NCBI GenBank assembly: GCA_018398765.1
Contig: JAHBMJ010003326.1
Coordinates: forward strand, 111,535-144,034
DNA: 32,500 bases
Reading direction: 5' to 3'
Origin: Chromera velia
Lineage: Eukaryota > Sar > Chromeraceae
In this document: piece by piece, positions 30,017-32,500 of the stretch
Layout: every line of letters starts with the position of its first letter
How positions within the stretch are numbered: the stretch's first letter is position 1
The notes under the pieces: generated by a model
The model's database searches: none
Told to the model about the DNA's origin: nothing
The model's input: the letters and a program-made list of their open reading frames with translations, nothing else
Position numbers and translations under genes: made by a program

Positions 30017-31513
30017 ATGAGTCGTGTCACTTCAACTCACACGCAAGAGCCGCACAGTGCTCTTCAGACGGCGCTAAGCATCACAAAGCAAGCACTCAAG
30101 CAATCCCAGTCTCAGAGTCTGCTTCTGGTATCCGTGACTAATCTTCCAGTGTAGGTCGCAGAAATTATTAGCTCTTTGCAATTTATTCAGAGAACACTTT
30201 TTTCCGTCTCCAGTGTTTCCGTCTCCAGGGATGAAGAGATAAACTTGCAAGAATGCAACTCCAGAATGAACTCTCAAGAGACGGGCAAGCCCAGTAGTAT
30301 TTCCTTTTGTAAGTCAACCAGAAGAGGCAAGCGCTGGTCGAGATTGCAGTGGCTCCAAACAATAAGCCTTCAAGGAGAGAGAGATGACAAAAACGAAAAC
30401 GGTTACATTCTTCTGGGTGCCTTCCCCTCTTTACGTCCTTCCAGCAACCTATTAGCCACAGCTCGCCCATGCCATTGGTATTCATGTCATCCGAGGCCCT
30501 TCCACCAGCCTGAGGCTCCTGACAAGGCCAGAGGCTTTGGAAGCAACGCCACAGCAGATGCCCAGTTGCGAGTGCCTTCTACTAGACTGTCCCACCAAGT
30601 GAACCACCTTTACATCTCTCCTCCCCCCAACTGCAATGTCACCTCTTTTCCTGTGTACAGCGAGGTCTTGCGCAACACACCCAGTTTAGGTCAACCTGCA
30701 AGTATAGAACAAGACAGTCACCCTGCTGTGACAGTTCTAACTGTAGCAGAGAACCATCTGGTCCCCATATCCCCAGATAAAGACTCCGTCTTTCCGCTTG
30801 TGAACGAGACTGTCCCTCTCTCTACACCCGCAGACCGCGACTCGATCGTTCCACGCGCAGCCGTCCCAAGCCTCACATCTTCTAGTGGGTCTTCTTTGAC
30901 AGCGGAACCAACCTTTGCATCTCGCAACTGTTACACTTCTACAGCGCCGGCTACCCTGCAATGCTGGCAATGCGAAGATAACAGTGCAGGAAAGAGGTAC
31001 ACCCAGTGCAAAGTTGCAACTTATTGCAGCATTGCATGTTAAAAGGTTCACTGGAAGACTCACAGAGCGAAATGTGACAGAGAGTGGGCGAGACAAGCTA
31101 TGAGGGGCACAAGGAAGGAGATGGATAGTACAGAAGCGCTGGACTTCTTGAAAAGAGTCGAGATAGCAACAGTTACTAAAACAAGAAAGCAGAAGCTTGT
31201 TAATGAGCAAGTGGTGAACTTTGTGGTTGGCTGTCTCTGCATCGATAGGCCCATCAAGATGATTGGCTAAGACAGCGATCGAACGGATGCGCAGAGGGAC
31301 GTTGAACTTCGACTTGCTCATCTGATCAAAGGGGCACTAGACGCACTCGCAGCGCTCCCCAACCAGATGGTGGAGAATGCATTGGATAAAGACCCCAAAG
31401 AAAGTCTCCGAGATGATTTGCTTTGTCTGCTCTGCGACATTGCCGAACAAGACCTTATACCGGAAAGGGTGAAAGCACAAGCAACACGCCTTTACTGGAG
31501 GTATGCAGTGTGA
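30017..31513 (+). pseudogene. MYND-finger gene, one frame broken by three TAA/TAG codons
   Basis: ATG 30017 to TGA 31511-31513 is a single 499-codon frame with no indel and no intron. It is interrupted only by TAG 30152, TAA 31040 and TAA 31268. A Ser/Thr/Pro-rich N-terminal 300 residues leads to a MYND zinc finger (about residues 315-355: CWQC, then QCKVATYCSIAC, TAA, KVHWKTHRAKC), then a helical C-terminal region with LxxLL-like segments (DDLLCLLCDIAEQ). MYND fingers bind Pro-rich peptides and recruit partners. The TAA at 31040 falls where the family almost always has Gln (CQ..W..H...C). The first Cys of the second zinc pair is Tyr (codon TAC in RYTQC), one G-to-A change from Cys, which supports decay. 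A decayed retrocopy is my preferred reading; a gene with readthrough or reassigned stops is the alternative. Confidence 0.65.
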
Positions 31514-31659
31514 AGGAAGGGTATGGTTGCATGTAGTTGAAGCGAGTCAAAGTTTTTATATCACAGTTACTCTGCTTGCTTCTCAGGCGGTTTGTTCATC
31601 AATCGATGGTAAATTTCTTTCTCTTTTCATTCAGTCTCAATCTTTCTTTCTTTTCTCTT

Positions 31660-32310
31660 TTCTCAGACTCAGAGTGTGAAACCTGTCTTTCTTGTCACTC
31701 CCTCTATCACTTCACCTCTCTTAGTCAGACAGAACGATAAGAAGCAACCCATAAGAAGAGAGAGGGTTTTCCATTCCCCTCTGTATGTCTCGGGAAAGAA
31801 CGTTCTTGGTGACTCTGAAAAGTGTGAAAAAAAAAGAGAAATAAACTCTTGATTTCCCTTTCCTTTTTCTTTTCTGCTTGAAAGTTTCTTTTCTGCAACT
31901 CCCTCTGTCACCTCACCCTTTTTGAGTCGGACAGAACAACAAGAAGCAACCCATAAGAAGAGAAAGGGTTTTTCATTCCCCTCTGTGCGTCTCGGGAAAA
32001 GAACGTTCTTGGTTACTCAGAAAAGTATGAAAGAAAACAGAAGAGTACTTCTCTCTTTTTCTCACTTAGTCTCAATTTTTCGTTCTTTTTGTTTCGTGCT
32101 GAGTCTGGTTGAAGTTTCCTTTCTTGTCACTCTCCCTGTCACTTCATCTTTCTGAGTCAGACAGAACGACAAGAAGCAACCCATAAGAAGAGAGAGGGCT
32201 TTACCGTTCCCCTTTGCGCATCTCGGGAAAAGAAACGTTCTTGGTTACTCTGAAAAGTGTGAAATAAACGTGTTCTCTCTCTCACTTAGTCTTAATCTCT
32301 TCTCTCTATT
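31660..32310 (+). repeat. Three diverged tandem copies of a ~200-bp unit
   Basis: A shared core starts at about 31724, 31926 and 32156 (spacing 202 and 230 nt). Each copy has GTC(A/G)GACAGAAC, then AAGAAGCAACCCATAAGAAG, a TCTCGGGAAA box, and AGAACGTTCTTGG followed by ACTC(T/A)GAAAAGT. AGAACGTTCT is a perfect palindrome in copies 1 and 2 and has an extra A in copy 3. A T/C-rich lead (CTTGTCACTC...CCTGTCAC) precedes each core. No ORF is conserved across the copies. They follow the MYND frame by about 150 nt. Confidence 0.85.
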
Positions 32311-32500
32311 CTTTTTCTCCCTTTCTCTCTTACGTTTCAGCACTAAAAGTCATTTCGCTTTTGGAAACCTTTTTGCTAGATGACCTCAGATTGGAACCAG
32401 AAAGTCATTCAAATAAAGGAAAAATCATGCCGCATATGCTTTTTCTTCAATTGTAAACCGTTTGCGGCATAGACTAGACTTGTGCGGGCCGGCCAAGGAG
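32311..32500. other. Window end, nothing recognised
   Basis: A T/C-rich stretch then mixed sequence. No ORF, repeat copy or RNA gene is visible. Confidence 0.6.

Noticed and set aside
198-31513. Genome-wide reassignment of TAA/TAG to Gln
   Set aside because: The ABCA exons (1714 codons) and the RBR gene contain many CAA/CAG codons and no in-frame TAR, and the minus-strand gene appears to end at TAA. The idea is kept only as a local hypothesis for the broken genes.

Overview
This is eukaryotic nuclear DNA from an intron-rich, microsatellite-rich genome, most likely a unicellular protist. A chromerid-type alveolate alga such as Vitrella is my guess from the gene style; it is not proven. The left and middle parts hold two large spliced genes lying tail to tail. 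The right third holds AT-rich spacers, repeats, one intact intronless gene and several broken intronless reading frames.

Layout: (1) 198-12186, plus strand: a full-size ABCA-subfamily ABC transporter, cut off at its 5' end by the window edge. I traced 28 coding exons and 27 introns giving 1714 residues in phase (TMD1-NBD1-linker-TMD2-NBD2), ending in TGA. (2) 12187-16306: spacer with a broken ORF (13412-13939), an AT-rich block (about 13940-15290) and two ATG-less plus-strand ORFs (15298-16198). (3) 22953-16307, minus strand: a spliced gene of about 13 exons and about 1050 residues that I cannot assign to a family. (4) 22954-23903: the spacer between this gene and the next, which point away from each other. 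(5) 23904-25244, plus strand: an intronless RING-IBR-RING2 ubiquitin ligase with a ZZ finger and a C-terminal membrane anchor. (6) 25245-27503: a perfect 49-bp tandem duplication and a long AT-rich spacer. (7) 27504-29200: a broken Gln-rich gene. (8) 30017-31513: an otherwise continuous 499-codon frame with a MYND finger, interrupted by three in-frame TAA/TAG codons. (9) about 31660-32310: three diverged copies of a roughly 200-bp repeat.

Two signals stand out. First, the ABCA introns use a non-textbook donor: 19 of 27 begin GTCNGT, and several donors run straight into (GTCT)n or (GTCA)n tracts. The neighbouring spliced gene shows this only once in 12. Second, the intronless genes on the right carry stop codons inside otherwise continuous frames. 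In the MYND gene one TAA sits where the family normally has Gln, and in the Gln-rich gene TAG/TAG/TAA interrupt a Gln-rich stretch. Decay by C-to-T change is the simplest reading, because the large host genes show no such codons, but stop-codon readthrough or reassignment should be tested.

The genes show no operon-like or shared-pathway relationship. This is an ordinary eukaryotic neighbourhood of unrelated genes plus accessory, probably retrocopied or mobile, material.
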